This document shows positions 16,962 to 25,455 of a stretch of 64,000 nucleotides of DNA, one piece after another (the first letter of the stretch is position 1; every line of letters starts with the position of its first letter). The notes beneath the pieces are model-generated. The model was given only the letters and a program-made list of their open reading frames with translations, did not search any database and was not told the DNA's origin. Source of the stretch: [Clostridium] methylpentosum DSM 5476 (GTDB taxonomy: Bacteria > Bacillota > Clostridia > Oscillospirales > Ruminococcaceae); contig EQ973338.1 of assembly GCA_000158655.1 (NCBI GenBank), forward strand, positions 409,911 to 473,910, given 5' to 3'. The position numbers and the translations under genes were made by a program.

Positions 16962-17576
16962 TTATTCCTGACCGAACCAAAGCCTTACATAGTCCGCAAC
17001 GGCAGGGATCAAAGCTTTGATTTCTTTGCCGGAAGTATTGATACAAAGATGATAGGACTCTTTTTTGCCCCAATCCTTTTCACAAAACAGAGAGCGGTAT
17101 GCAGCACGCTCTTTATCAATTTGCTTCATTTTCTTTAGTATTTCTTTTTCCGAGAAATGCTCGCTTCCATCGGCACGGTTCTTGCAGCGATTCAGCTTGG
17201 ACTGCCAATCGGCATAAACAAAGATGTTCATGGGATTCATTTCTCGTAAAACAATGTCTGCCGAGCGCCCTACAATCACGCAGTCGCCTTGCTGTGCCAG
17301 TTCTTGAATCAGTTGGTGTTCAGAGACAGCGATGGATACGGATTGTTGCGTCATAAGATGCGGCGCAATCAGGCGGTGCGCTATGGTTGTAGGATAGAAT
17401 ACACGAATGTCTTTTTCCGAAACATGTGAAATATAGTTTTTATCAAAACCGTATTTCTCTGCCACCATATCCATAATCTCATGGTCATAGCAAGGGATAC
17501 CGAGGGCGTCTGCCAAACGCTTTCCAAGCTCCCGTCCGCCGCTGCCGAATTCCCGGCTGATTGTAATAATTCTCAT
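16962..17576 (-). CDS. Cytidylate kinase-like family protein
   Basis: A 204-residue P-loop protein of the cytidylate-kinase-like group. It starts M-R-I-I-T-I-S-R-E-F-G-S-G-G-R-E-L-G-K, with the phosphate loop E-F-G-S-G-G-R-E. P-C-Y-D-H-E at about residues 31-36, V-I-V-G-R-S-A-D at about 108-115 and a C-K-N-R-A segment near 140 follow. These proteins differ from housekeeping Cmk and their substrate is unknown. Gut Firmicutes often place them beside transporters. Here the gene leads an operon with two MATE pumps behind a leader with terminator. A role in modifying a nucleoside-like or other toxic compound before export is inference. GGAGG lies 7 nt before ATG 17576; ATG 17579 is also possible. 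Confidence 0.85.
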   Translation of the reverse strand: MRIITISREFGSGGRELGKRLADALGIPCYDHEIMDMVAEKYGFDKNYISHVSEKDIRVFYPTTIAHRLIAPHLMTQQSVSIAVSEHQLIQELAQQGDCVIVGRSADIVLREMNPMNIFVYADWQSKLNRCKNRADGSEHFSEKEILKKMKQIDKERAAYRSLFCEKDWGKKESYHLCINTSGKEIKALIPAVADYVRLWFGQE

Positions 17577-17607
17577 CATGATACCTCCGTTTTTGATTTC
17601 CATAACA

Positions 17608-17638
17608 AAGCGCCCGGCTATTTTCAAAAATAACCGAG
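17608..17638 (-). promoter_or_regulatory. Second leader stem-loop with 8-codon ORF
   Basis: GCGC-CGG-TATTT arms pair across a short loop about 30 nt before the kinase gene. A tiny open frame (17624-17650, M-S-G-A-L-G-Y-F) ends inside it and has AAGG upstream. No T-run follows, so a translational role is more likely than termination, if any. Confidence 0.4.
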
Positions 17639-17718
17639 CGCACCCGACATCTTTTTCGACCTTGCGGCTGCGGCCGCAGATCCTCCGATGACCGATTTAT
17701 TTAGCTGCTTAAAAACGC

Positions 17719-17776
17719 AAAAAAGCCGAATAAGTCATACAGGCATCTCAGCCTGTTGCCTTATCCAGCTCATCAT
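17719..17776 (-). promoter_or_regulatory. Attenuator: leader ORF overlapping an intrinsic terminator
   Basis: The minus-strand leader has a 13-codon open frame (17735-17776, starting M-M-S-W-I-R and ending E-M-P-V). Its codons 3-6 lie in the left arm of an 11-bp stem (17760-17770 with 17724-17734, two G-U pairs). That stem encloses ACAGGC/GCCTGT and is followed by TTTTTT (17719-17724). A ribosome held on the leader would block the terminator. This layout is known from antibiotic-inducible attenuators; induction here is inferred. The SD-like GGAGGG is 17 nt from the ATG, longer than usual. Confidence 0.65.
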
Positions 17777-17814
17777 TTCTACTGAATGATTTGCCCTCCG
17801 AGCAAGCACAATAT

Positions 17815-17842
17815 ATTATACCCAAAAATGCAATTTTGTCAA
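17815..17842 (-). promoter_or_regulatory. Consensus sigma-A promoter of the kinase-MATE-MATE operon
   Basis: Minus-strand TTGACA (17837-17842), 16 nt spacer, TATAAT (17815-17820). Both boxes are perfect, giving a leader of roughly 230 nt before the first gene. Confidence 0.85.
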
Positions 17843-17853
17843 GTACTTGCGTT

Positions 17854-18897
17854 TCATTCTATTGTTTTCGGAAGCGCAACAAAAAATTTCGCGCCCCTTC
17901 CCGGTGAGCTTTCCACTGTAACCGTGCCTTTGCAAAGTTCAACAATCCGTTTCACAAGGGCAAGCCCAAGACCGTTTCCCTCCGCCTTGCGGGAGCTGTC
18001 CCCCTGATAAAACTTTTCAAAAATATGCTTCTTCACTTCTTCTGTCATTCCGTCACCGTGATCGGCAACGGTCACAGTGAATTGAGTATTCGTTTGCAGA
18101 ATACCCACATGAATTACACCGCCGACAGGAGAATGCTTGATGGCATTGTCAAGTATATTGCTCCAAACCCGCTCTAAAAACGATTCACTGCCGTAATAGA
18201 TTTGCCGAGGCAGCTCCAAGTCAAACTCAATGTTTTTTGCTGTCCATTTATTCTCCAACATAAGAATACATTTGCGTATTTGTTCGTCAAGTCGATATTC
18301 CGTTTTTCCCAAAACCATTTCCTGATTTTCCAATTTGGAAAGCATCAGAATATTGTCGGAAAGATTGGTGAGCCGGCGGGAATTTTCTAAAATCTTTTCT
18401 ACATAACGGTCGTGCTTTTCCTGTGACAGATTATGATTTTGTAAAAGGGTTGCGTATCCCTCAATCGAAGCAATGGGGGTTTTGAACTCGTGAGAAACAT
18501 TTGCCACAAAATCGCTGCGCAGCGTTTCAATATGGGAAAGGTCATAGGTCATAGCGTTAAACCGCTGTGCCATTTCCCGAATTTCCGTAATCTGCTCGTT
18601 CTCAGGAACTTTAACCTCAAAATTCCCTTTGGAAAGCTCGTCAAAGGCGTTTCCAATATTTTGAACGGGGCGGACGATCAGCTTTCCCACATACAGCGCG
18701 ATAACCGTTCCGAGCAAAAGACTTCCTAAAGCAAAAACGACAATCGGAGCAGGTTTATCCCGGGGATCAACCTGAATCATATTCAGTTCAAACAATGCAA
18801 ACCAAATCAGTGTTACCAATATAAAAACTGCGAAAATCGTCGCGAATACCAAACCGGTAAAACGCAGCCACAATTTTGAATGAGGCCTTTTAGTCAA
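17854..18897 (-). CDS. Sensor histidine kinase (HAMP-HisKA-HATPase)
   Basis: A 347-residue membrane sensor kinase. Two helices at about residues 10-35 and 48-70 frame a very short extracytoplasmic loop, so it probably senses the membrane itself or works with a partner. HAMP lies at about 70-125. The phospho-accepting histidine is in F-V-A-N-V-S-H-E-F-K-T-P near residue 140. The ATP-binding domain has N-I-L-D-N-A-I-K-H (N box), D-H-G-D-G-M (G1), and G-N-G-L-G-L-A-L (G2). The TTG start has AAGGCGG upstream and overlaps the response regulator by 8 nt. Short-loop kinases of this kind often control peptide-exporting ABC transporters such as the one at 22.7 kb; that link is inference. Confidence 0.93.
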   Translation of the reverse strand: MTKRPHSKLWLRFTGLVFATIFAVFILVTLIWFALFELNMIQVDPRDKPAPIVVFALGSLLLGTVIALYVGKLIVRPVQNIGNAFDELSKGNFEVKVPENEQITEIREMAQRFNAMTYDLSHIETLRSDFVANVSHEFKTPIASIEGYATLLQNHNLSQEKHDRYVEKILENSRRLTNLSDNILMLSKLENQEMVLGKTEYRLDEQIRKCILMLENKWTAKNIEFDLELPRQIYYGSESFLERVWSNILDNAIKHSPVGGVIHVGILQTNTQFTVTVADHGDGMTEEVKKHIFEKFYQGDSSRKAEGNGLGLALVKRIVELCKGTVTVESSPGRGAKFFVALPKTIE

Positions 18898-19567
18898 TAT
18901 TTTTCACCGCCTTATAGCCAAGACCTCTGACTGTTACAATTTCAAAGTCTTTACAATCGGAAAATCTGTCTCGCAGACGATTGATATGCGTGTTCACGGT
19001 GCGTTCGTCCGTTTCGGAGAACATACCCCATATTTCATCCATCAACTGTTGGCGTGTAAAAATTTTGTTCGGATAGGAAAGCAGCTTATACAGCAGATAG
19101 AATTCCTTTTGCGGTAAAATGCTTTCTTCCCCGTTTCGTGTAACGGTCAGCGCGTCATAGTCAAGCACCGTCCTGCCGACAACGATTTTCTTCTCACTTG
19201 AAATCTTTGCCCGACGAAGCAGCGCCTCCACCCTTAAAACAAGCTCGTTGATATTGATAGGCTTGATCATATAATCGTCCGTTCCTGTGCGGAACGCTTT
19301 TTGCATATCTTCAAACTGATCCTTTGCCGTCACCATTAAAATCGGCAGATCGTAATTTGCCTCACGCAGGGATTTTGTCAGCTCGTATCCATTCATATTC
19401 GGCATCATAATGTCCGCCACAATCAGATCAATGTATTCTCTATCCATTATTTCAAGCGCATCCATACCGTCTACAGCCGGTATAGCATGGTAGCCTCCAT
19501 CGGCAAGTACCGTGCAGAAAAGCTCACGCATATCCGCATTATCTTCAACAACAAGAATATTAAACGT
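18890..19567 (-). CDS. OmpR-family response regulator with apparent ACG start
   Basis: A 225-residue response regulator with receiver and winged-helix DNA-binding domains. The receiver has V-V-E-D-N near its start, the phospho-acceptor aspartate in L-I-V-A-D-I-M-M-P-N near residue 50, and the lysine in V-T-A-K near 100. The C-terminal domain has the E-F-Y-L-L-Y-K-L-L and R-T-V-N-T-H-I-N-R-L-R-D motifs of the OmpR group. No ATG, GTG or TTG is in frame near GGAGG. The codon 7 nt after it is ACG, where relatives have ATG followed by F-N-I-L-V-V-E-D. An upstream in-frame ATG (19645) lies ahead of the -10 box, so ACG 19567 is the best start. Confidence 0.88.
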   Translation of the reverse strand, partial: TFNILVVEDNADMRELFCTVLADGGYHAIPAVDGMDALEIMDREYIDLIVADIMMPNMNGYELTKSLREANYDLPILMVTAKDQFEDMQKAFRTGTDDYMIKPININELVLRVEALLRRAKISSEKKIVVGRTVLDYDALTVTRNGEESILPQKEFYLLYKLLSYPNKIFTRQQLMDEIWGMFSETDERTVNTHINRLRDRFSDCKDFEIVTVRGLGYKAVKNID

Positions 19568-19870
19568 ACTATCGCCTCCTATTTTTAATATTATACCACA
19601 AAGCGAAAATGCTTGCTTGCAAGAGCACTTTCGCGAAGCCGTCAATTACGCAGCCGTGCAAAGCACGGAGGACGGAGTCCAAAGGCTAGCCTTGCAAGCC
19701 TTTCGGCGTTTATTATAACATACAAAAGTAACGCCACGATAAACAAATATAAACTTTATGCTTTGATCCATCTTTCAAAATACAATCGTCTCGATTTTCT
19801 TTACCAATAAGATTTTTTTACAAATGCGTGGTATAATGGTTTAAACGGATAAACGGAAAGGGGCATACGC
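19568..19870. other. Divergent regulatory region between response regulator and ArsR gene
   Basis: No gene is present. A minus-strand extended -10 (TGGTATAAT near 19597) serves the response regulator. On the plus side GTGGTATAATGG near 19830 is a -10 for the ArsR-type gene. Between them are short dyads, among them CCGTGCAAAGCACGG and AAAGGC with GCCTTT near 19680-19702. Their role is unknown. Confidence 0.55.
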
Positions 19871-20242
19871 ATGTCAGACCACAACGAGGAAATCCGCCAG
19901 TTGGCAAAGGAATTTGAAAGCTGTCAGAAGATTCTTTTGGCTCTTGGCGATGAAAACCGTCAGCATCTGATGCTGGAAATGATGCGCATGGAAGACTGCG
20001 GAGGCGTACGTGTCGGTACGATTACGGAAAAGACCAATTTATCCCGTCCTGCGGTATCTCACCACATACAAATTCTCAAAGACGCGGGCATTTTAAAAAT
20101 GCGTCGGGAGGGTACAAAGAATTACTATTATTTTGACGCGGACATGGATTCTTTGAACCGCCTGCTGCAAATGTTGGAGCATGCAAAACGGGTTATGGAA
20201 AGTCTGCCGGATCGGAGCGGAAATACATGCTTGCAAAAATAA
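19871..20242 (+). CDS. ArsR-type winged-helix transcriptional regulator
   Basis: A 123-residue winged-helix regulator. Helix-turn-helix residues are seen in I-T-E-K-T-N-L-S-R-P-A-V-S-H-H-I-Q-I-L at about 57-75, with the wing at R-R-E-G-T-K-N-Y-Y-Y-F. This matches ArsR/SmtB repressors. The usual metal-binding C-x-C in the recognition helix is absent, so the signal may not be a metal. Isolated cysteines occur at about residues 18, 44 and near the C-terminus. It overlaps the TauE gene by 16 nt, so it very likely controls that permease and itself. Confidence 0.88.
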   Translation: MSDHNEEIRQLAKEFESCQKILLALGDENRQHLMLEMMRMEDCGGVRVGTITEKTNLSRPAVSHHIQILKDAGILKMRREGTKNYYYFDADMDSLNRLLQMLEHAKRVMESLPDRSGNTCLQK

Positions 20243-20997
20243 TCGTATGTTTGATTGCCGGCGCAGGAGCCGGTTTCGGCACTGGGCTTGCCGGACTTTC
20301 CGCTGCGGCTGTGATTGCGCCAATGCTGATAACATTTCTTCATGTGAACGCATATGAAGCAGTTGGAATTGCATTGGCTTCCGATGTGCTGGCTTCGGCA
20401 GCGTCGGCCTATACCTATAAAAAGAATAAAAACATTGATATCAAAAACGGACTGATTATGCTTGTTAGCGTTTTGCTCTTTACGCTTGTGGGCAGTTATA
20501 TTGCATCGCTGCTTCCTCAAGCTACAATGAGCGGTTTCTCCATGTTTATGACACTGTTTGCAGGCCTGAAATTTATCATCAGACCGGTCATGTCGGCAAA
20601 GGAGAGCAATCAGAAGAGAAGCAAACGGAAAGCTGCGTTTCAATCCATTGTCTGCGGAATGGCCGTTGGTTTGATCTGCGGCTTTGTCGGCGCAGGAGGC
20701 GGCATGATGATGCTTTTGGTTCTGGTCAGTGTGTTGGGTTATGAACTGAAAACTGCTGTGGGAACCAGCGTATTTATTATGACCTTCACCGCGCTGACAG
20801 GCGCCGTTTCCCACTTTGCCATCGGCGGCGGAATCACAGATTATTCGATTCTTGTCCTGTGCATAATTTTTACTTTAATCGGTGCTATGTTTACCGCAAA
20901 ATTTGCAAACAGGGCGTCGCCAAAGGTGATGAACCGCACGCTCGGCTTTGGTCTTGCTGCGATGAGCATTGCAATGATTATAATAAACTATATCTGA
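20227..20997 (+). CDS. TauE/SafE-family sulfite exporter-like permease
   Basis: A 256-residue membrane protein with about eight helices in two repeats. Each repeat opens with a glycine-rich stretch: A-G-A-G-A-G-F-G-T-G-L-A-G-L at about residues 11-24 and C-G-F-V-G-A-G-G-G-M-M at about 152-162. This is the TauE/SafE (DUF81) pattern. Family members move sulfite, sulfoacetate or related organosulfur anions. The start overlaps the ArsR-type regulator by 16 nt, so the pair is translationally coupled. A sulfur oxyanion or thiol stress response is inferred, not shown. Confidence 0.9.
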   Translation: MLAKIIVCLIAGAGAGFGTGLAGLSAAAVIAPMLITFLHVNAYEAVGIALASDVLASAASAYTYKKNKNIDIKNGLIMLVSVLLFTLVGSYIASLLPQATMSGFSMFMTLFAGLKFIIRPVMSAKESNQKRSKRKAAFQSIVCGMAVGLICGFVGAGGGMMMLLVLVSVLGYELKTAVGTSVFIMTFTALTGAVSHFAIGGGITDYSILVLCIIFTLIGAMFTAKFANRASPKVMNRTLGFGLAAMSIAMIIINYI

Positions 20998-21010
20998 TGG
21001 GGGAATCAAA

Positions 21011-21868
21011 ATGAAAACAGGAGTAATTGATGTTGGCGGCGGACTGCGAGGCGTATATGCCGCCGGAATTTTTGATTACTGTTTAGATGAAAATATTCAG
21101 TTTGATCTTTGTATCGGGGTTTCTGCTGGAAGTGCGAATGTCACCTCATATATAGCCGGGCAGAAGAAAAGAAATTATGCGTTTTATACGGAATATCCGT
21201 TCCGAAAAGAATATATGAGTCTGCGTAATTTCCTCTTCAAAAAATCATATTTGGATCTGGACTATGTTTATGGAACGTTGAGTAATGCAGACGGTGAAAA
21301 TCCGCTGGATTATCAAAAAATTGTTAACAGTCCGATTGACTTTCTTGCAGTGGCCACCGATGCAAAAACCGGAGAAGCAAAGTACTTTGGAAAAAACGAT
21401 CTTCATCTGAATGACTATAGTATTTTGAAGGCCTCGTCAGCAATTCCTTTTGTGTGTCATCCTTATGAAGTAGACGGTATCCCCTATTATGACGGCGCTT
21501 TGAGTGATACAATCCCTATTAAAAAAGCATTTGAATGCGGCTGTGATAAGGTGGTTTTGATTCTAACCAAACCAAAGGATATTGCGCGGACAATCGGGAA
21601 AGACGGAATGTTCGCCGACAGGATACAGAAGAAATACCCTTTATCTGCTGAGCGGCTGAGAAACCGGGCAAATCAGTATAACTGCGGCGTTGAACTGGCA
21701 AAGGAATATGAATCCAGAGGACAGGTACTCATTATAGCACCGGATGATACCTGCGGCGTAGATACATTAACAAGGAACAAAAGTGCCCTGAAGAAGTTTT
21801 ATGAAAAAGGGTATCAAGACGCAAAGGCGATCAATGCCTTTATCAATAAAACAGAATATGAGGTATAA
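21011..21868 (+). CDS. Patatin-like phospholipase
   Basis: A 285-residue alpha/beta hydrolase of the patatin family. The oxyanion-hole loop V-G-G-G-L-R-G is at residues 7-13, the nucleophile G-V-S-A-G near 36-40, and the D-G-A of the Ser-Asp dyad near residue 162. All catalytic parts are intact. Bacterial members of the YjjU/RssA type act on lipids in the cytoplasm; no secretion signal is seen. It stands 13 nt after the TauE gene and 3 nt before a nitroreductase gene, suggesting one transcript from the ArsR-type regulator onwards. Confidence 0.92.
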   Translation: MKTGVIDVGGGLRGVYAAGIFDYCLDENIQFDLCIGVSAGSANVTSYIAGQKKRNYAFYTEYPFRKEYMSLRNFLFKKSYLDLDYVYGTLSNADGENPLDYQKIVNSPIDFLAVATDAKTGEAKYFGKNDLHLNDYSILKASSAIPFVCHPYEVDGIPYYDGALSDTIPIKKAFECGCDKVVLILTKPKDIARTIGKDGMFADRIQKKYPLSAERLRNRANQYNCGVELAKEYESRGQVLIIAPDDTCGVDTLTRNKSALKKFYEKGYQDAKAINAFINKTEYEV

Positions 21869-21871
21869 ATC

Positions 21872-22537
21872 ATGAATCTAACAGAAGCAATGAAAGCACG
21901 CCACAGCGTGCGTCAGTACAAGAATAAACCTTTAGAGGCAGAAGTGCTTTTAGCATTGCAGGCAGAGGTTGCTGCTTGCAATCAGGAAAGCGGTCTACAT
22001 ATCCAGCTTGTTACAAATGAGCCAAAAGCCTTTGATGGCTTCATAGCTCATTACGGAAAATTCAGCGGAGTTACAAACTATATTGCAATGATCGGAACGA
22101 AGAGCTCCGAACTGGACGAAAAATGCGGATATTTCGGAGAACGCTTGGTGCTCAAAGCACAGCAGCTTGGTCTCAATACTTGCTGGGTTGCGATGACTTA
22201 CAGTAAGATCAAAACCGCTTTTGTGATTGATAAAGGAGAGCGTCTCTGTGTTATCATTGCGTTGGGATACGGTGAAACGCAGGGAGTATCTCACAAATCC
22301 AAAGCGATATCGAAAGTGACAAAGGCAGATAAGGAAATGCCTGATTGGTTCAGAAACGGTGCAGAAGCCGCGCTGCTTGCACCTACTGCTATGAACCAGC
22401 AAAAATTCCTGCTTTCACTGGACGGCAATCAGGTGTCAGCAAAAGCGGGAATCGGATTCTATTCCCATATTGATCTTGGTATTGTCAAATATCATTTTGA
22501 AGTTGGGGCTGGAACAGAACATTTTGAATGGATATAA
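21872..22537 (+). CDS. Nitroreductase-family protein
   Basis: A 221-residue FMN-dependent nitroreductase-like protein. It starts with E-A-M-K-A-R-H-S-V-R-Q-Y-K, the FMN-phosphate-binding R-x-S-x-R pattern. G-E-R-L-V-L-K-A-Q-Q-L-G-L-N-T-C-W-V at about 90-107 is the usual helix before the active-site strand, and A-L-G-Y-G follows near 130. The second half (A-L-L-A-P-T-A-M-N-Q-Q) suits the group with a duplicated FMN-binding end. The start is 3 nt after the patatin stop. It probably reduces quinones, flavins or nitro compounds; the substrate is unknown. Confidence 0.88.
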   Translation: MNLTEAMKARHSVRQYKNKPLEAEVLLALQAEVAACNQESGLHIQLVTNEPKAFDGFIAHYGKFSGVTNYIAMIGTKSSELDEKCGYFGERLVLKAQQLGLNTCWVAMTYSKIKTAFVIDKGERLCVIIALGYGETQGVSHKSKAISKVTKADKEMPDWFRNGAEAALLAPTAMNQQKFLLSLDGNQVSAKAGIGFYSHIDLGIVKYHFEVGAGTEHFEWI

Positions 22538-22657
22538 ACTTTATGGTTGCAAAGAAGAAATTCTTGCAGCCTTTTTTCTTAAAAGAAAACGGATTTGAGT
22601 TTATCCCCGGTTTATCTTTAGATGCTATAATGACCGCACGAAACAGGAGGTAGTTTT

Positions 22658-25435
22658 ATGTTACAACTGAAAAATATTGTCAAAACCTATGTAACCGGAG
22701 ATATGAAGCAGGATGCCTTAAAGGGCGTCAGCATCTCGTTCCGCGAGAACGAGTTTGTTTCCATTCTCGGTCAAAGCGGCTCCGGCAAAACAACAATGCT
22801 CAATATCATCGGCGGTCTTGACCGCTACACCAGCGGCGATCTTGTCATTAACGGTGTTTCAACAAAAGAATATAAGGACGCGGATTGGGATTTCTACCGC
22901 AATAATTCGATTGGTTTTGTATTTCAGAGCTATAATCTGATTCCGCACCAAAGCGTACTTGCCAATGTGGAAATGGCGCTGACTTTAGCCGGCGTTTCCA
23001 AAAAGGAACGCAAGCAACGAGCTGTTTCCGTACTGAAAAAAGTGGGGCTTGGCGATCATATCCATAAAAAGCCGAATCAAATGTCGGGCGGCCAGATGCA
23101 GCGCGTAGCCATTGCCCGTGCGCTTGTCAACAATCCGGATATATTGCTTGCCGACGAGCCTACCGGAGCGCTTGATTCCGAAACAAGCATACAAATCATG
23201 GAGCTGTTAAAGGAAATTGCAAAGGATAAGCTGGTCATTATGGTTACGCATAATCCGGAGCTTGCCGAAAAGTATTCCACCCGAATTGTGAAGCTGCTGG
23301 ACGGGAGAATCGTCAACGACACCAATCCTTACAGCGAAAAGGAAGAACAGGTGCAAAAGATAAAGCATAAGAAAATATCCATGTCGTTCTTTACGGCGTT
23401 GTCCCTTTCTTTTAACAACCTTCGCACAAAAAAGGGACGCACTCTGCTCACTTCTTTCGCCGGTTCCATCGGTATCATCGGCATTGCCCTGATACTTGCC
23501 CTTTCCACGGGAATGAACGCCTATATCGCCGATGTTCAGAAAGACACAATGGCTTCCTATCCGATTACGATCAGTGATGAAACCATTGATGTTTCAAGCG
23601 TTATGGGTATGCGCGGTGAAGTGATAGGCGAAATGCGAGGCGAAAACAAAACCGAAACTGAAAACCGTACCGGTGTATTTGCGGATTATAAGGAGATTGA
23701 AACCAGCGAAAAGATTTCCTCTAGTATCGTAGAAAACAATCTAACTGAATTTAAAAAGTATCTGGATAATCCTGACAGCGAAATTCAGCAGTATCTCGGT
23801 GAAAACGGAATCGTTTACACCTATGATGTGAATTTCAGCGTGTATTCTCACGATGCAGATGGGAAGCTGATCGACAGCGACAGCGAGGTCGGAGATACCG
23901 CTTCTCCGATGGCCGGCAGCAACGGTAAGGTTGAAATTATGAATAAACTCAATGGCTCGGCTGCCCTCGGCGGCGGTTCTTCCTCCGGCGCTGCCAACTT
24001 CTCCGAGCTTATGGCAGGATTAGACGGAAAAACAGCCAGTCAGGTTATCACCGACAGCTATGATGTTCTGTACGGCACTTGGCCGGAGGAATACAACGAA
24101 ATCATCCTCGTTTTGAATGAGAACAACGGTATCTCGGCGGGAACGCTTTATCAGTTAGGACTTATCACGGAAGAACAGTATGAAGCGGCTGTCGAGAAAA
24201 TTGAAAACGGTGAGGATGCGGACGAAATCAGCTTTGCCTATGAGGATATTTGCGGTCATACTTTCTATCTTGTTCCCGCTTGCGATCACTATATCGAAAA
24301 TGAAAACGGTACTTTTACTCATATTGATGACATCACGCTGAACGAAGAAGATTTGCTTGCAAACGCAGTAGAACTGAAAATCACCGGTATCATCCGTCCG
24401 AAAGAAGATGCACAGAACGCAAGCATTTCCACCGCTGTGGCATACACCTCTAAACTGACGGATTATGTGATTACCCATACGGATGAAAGCGCCGTTATTA
24501 AAGCACAGGAAGCCGACAGAGAAATAAATGTACTGACCGGTATGGAATTTGAGTCTACTGATGATGAAGCAAAAGCAAATGATGCAAAAGAATATTTAAG
24601 CTCTCTCGGTATTTCCGAAAAAGCGTCTTTCTACAAGCTGATGATGTATTACGCATCGAGTCATTCCGAAACAAATAATGCCGGGACGAGTCAAAACGGA
24701 ATGGCTGCCGGCAATGGGGCAATGGATGAAACGACTATGGCAGCCGCGCTTGACCGTTGGCTCGCAGGTGAGCCTGACCAAGAAATATTACTGAAAGTTT
24801 ATGATGAATATATTGCCGGCTCTACCTACCAGGACAATCTGAAAGCCTTTGGTAAGGTAAGCTTTGACGCTCCTGCATCCATCAGCATTTATACCGACAG
24901 CTTTGAGAGTAAGGACGCGATTGCTGCTTGTATCGAAAAGTACAATGAAACCGCAACCGAAGAGACCCGTATCACCTACACCGACTATGTTGCAATGCTG
25001 ACTTCCTCCATTACAACAATCATTAACGGTATTTCTTATGTGCTGGTTGCATTTGTGGCGATTTCCCTGATTGTTTCCTGCATTATGATCGGAATTATCA
25101 CACACATTTCGGTTATGGAGCGCACAAAGGAGATTGGAATTCTCCGCGCGCTCGGTGCGTCCAAGCGCAATATTTCGCAGGTATTCAATGCGGAAACCTT
25201 TATTATCGGCTGCTGTGCAGGATTGCTCGGCATCGGTGTGTCATTGCTTGCTCTTATTCCGATTAACTCAATTATCGAAAAATTGAGCGGACTTGCAGAA
25301 CTTGAAGCACAGTTGCCCATAACTTCTTCCATAGTTCTTATAACAATCAGTATTTTGATTACAATTATCGGCGGCCTCCTCCCCGCAAAGAAAGCCGCAA
25401 AGAAAGATCCTGTTATCGCGCTGAGAACCGAATAA
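22658..25435 (+). CDS. MacB-type ABC exporter, ATPase and FtsX permease in one chain
   Basis: A 925-residue fusion. Residues 1-230 form a LolD/MacB-type ATPase: Walker A G-Q-S-G-S-G-K-T-T near 36-44, signature M-S-G-G-Q-M-Q-R near 143-150, Walker [13 protein letters not shown] near 163-174. One membrane helix follows at about 265-290. A large extracellular region runs to about 790, and three C-terminal helices hold the FtsX domain. Such transporters move antimicrobial peptides or lipoproteins mechanically. Unlike Gram-negative MacB it lacks an outer-membrane partner. RBS ACAGGAGG. The two-component pair at 17.9-19.6 kb could regulate it. Confidence 0.92.
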   Translation: MLQLKNIVKTYVTGDMKQDALKGVSISFRENEFVSILGQSGSGKTTMLNIIGGLDRYTSGDLVINGVSTKEYKDADWDFYRNNSIGFVFQSYNLIPHQSVLANVEMALTLAGVSKKERKQRAVSVLKKVGLGDHIHKKPNQMSGGQMQRVAIARALVNNPDILLADEPTGALDSETSIQIMELLKEIAKDKLVIMVTHNPELAEKYSTRIVKLLDGRIVNDTNPYSEKEEQVQKIKHKKISMSFFTALSLSFNNLRTKKGRTLLTSFAGSIGIIGIALILALSTGMNAYIADVQKDTMASYPITISDETIDVSSVMGMRGEVIGEMRGENKTETENRTGVFADYKEIETSEKISSSIVENNLTEFKKYLDNPDSEIQQYLGENGIVYTYDVNFSVYSHDADGKLIDSDSEVGDTASPMAGSNGKVEIMNKLNGSAALGGGSSSGAANFSELMAGLDGKTASQVITDSYDVLYGTWPEEYNEIILVLNENNGISAGTLYQLGLITEEQYEAAVEKIENGEDADEISFAYEDICGHTFYLVPACDHYIENENGTFTHIDDITLNEEDLLANAVELKITGIIRPKEDAQNASISTAVAYTSKLTDYVITHTDESAVIKAQEADREINVLTGMEFESTDDEAKANDAKEYLSSLGISEKASFYKLMMYYASSHSETNNAGTSQNGMAAGNGAMDETTMAAALDRWLAGEPDQEILLKVYDEYIAGSTYQDNLKAFGKVSFDAPASISIYTDSFESKDAIAACIEKYNETATEETRITYTDYVAMLTSSITTIINGISYVLVAFVAISLIVSCIMIGIITHISVMERTKEIGILRALGASKRNISQVFNAETFIIGCCAGLLGIGVSLLALIPINSIIEKLSGLAELEAQLPITSSIVLITISILITIIGGLLPAKKAAKKDPVIALRTE

Positions 25436-25455
25436 GCTTACCGTGCAGTCTCTTG

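Noticed and set aside
19600-19720. Clustered short palindromes suspected to be a CRISPR-like or REP array
   Set aside because: The units differ from each other and do not repeat at regular spacing.
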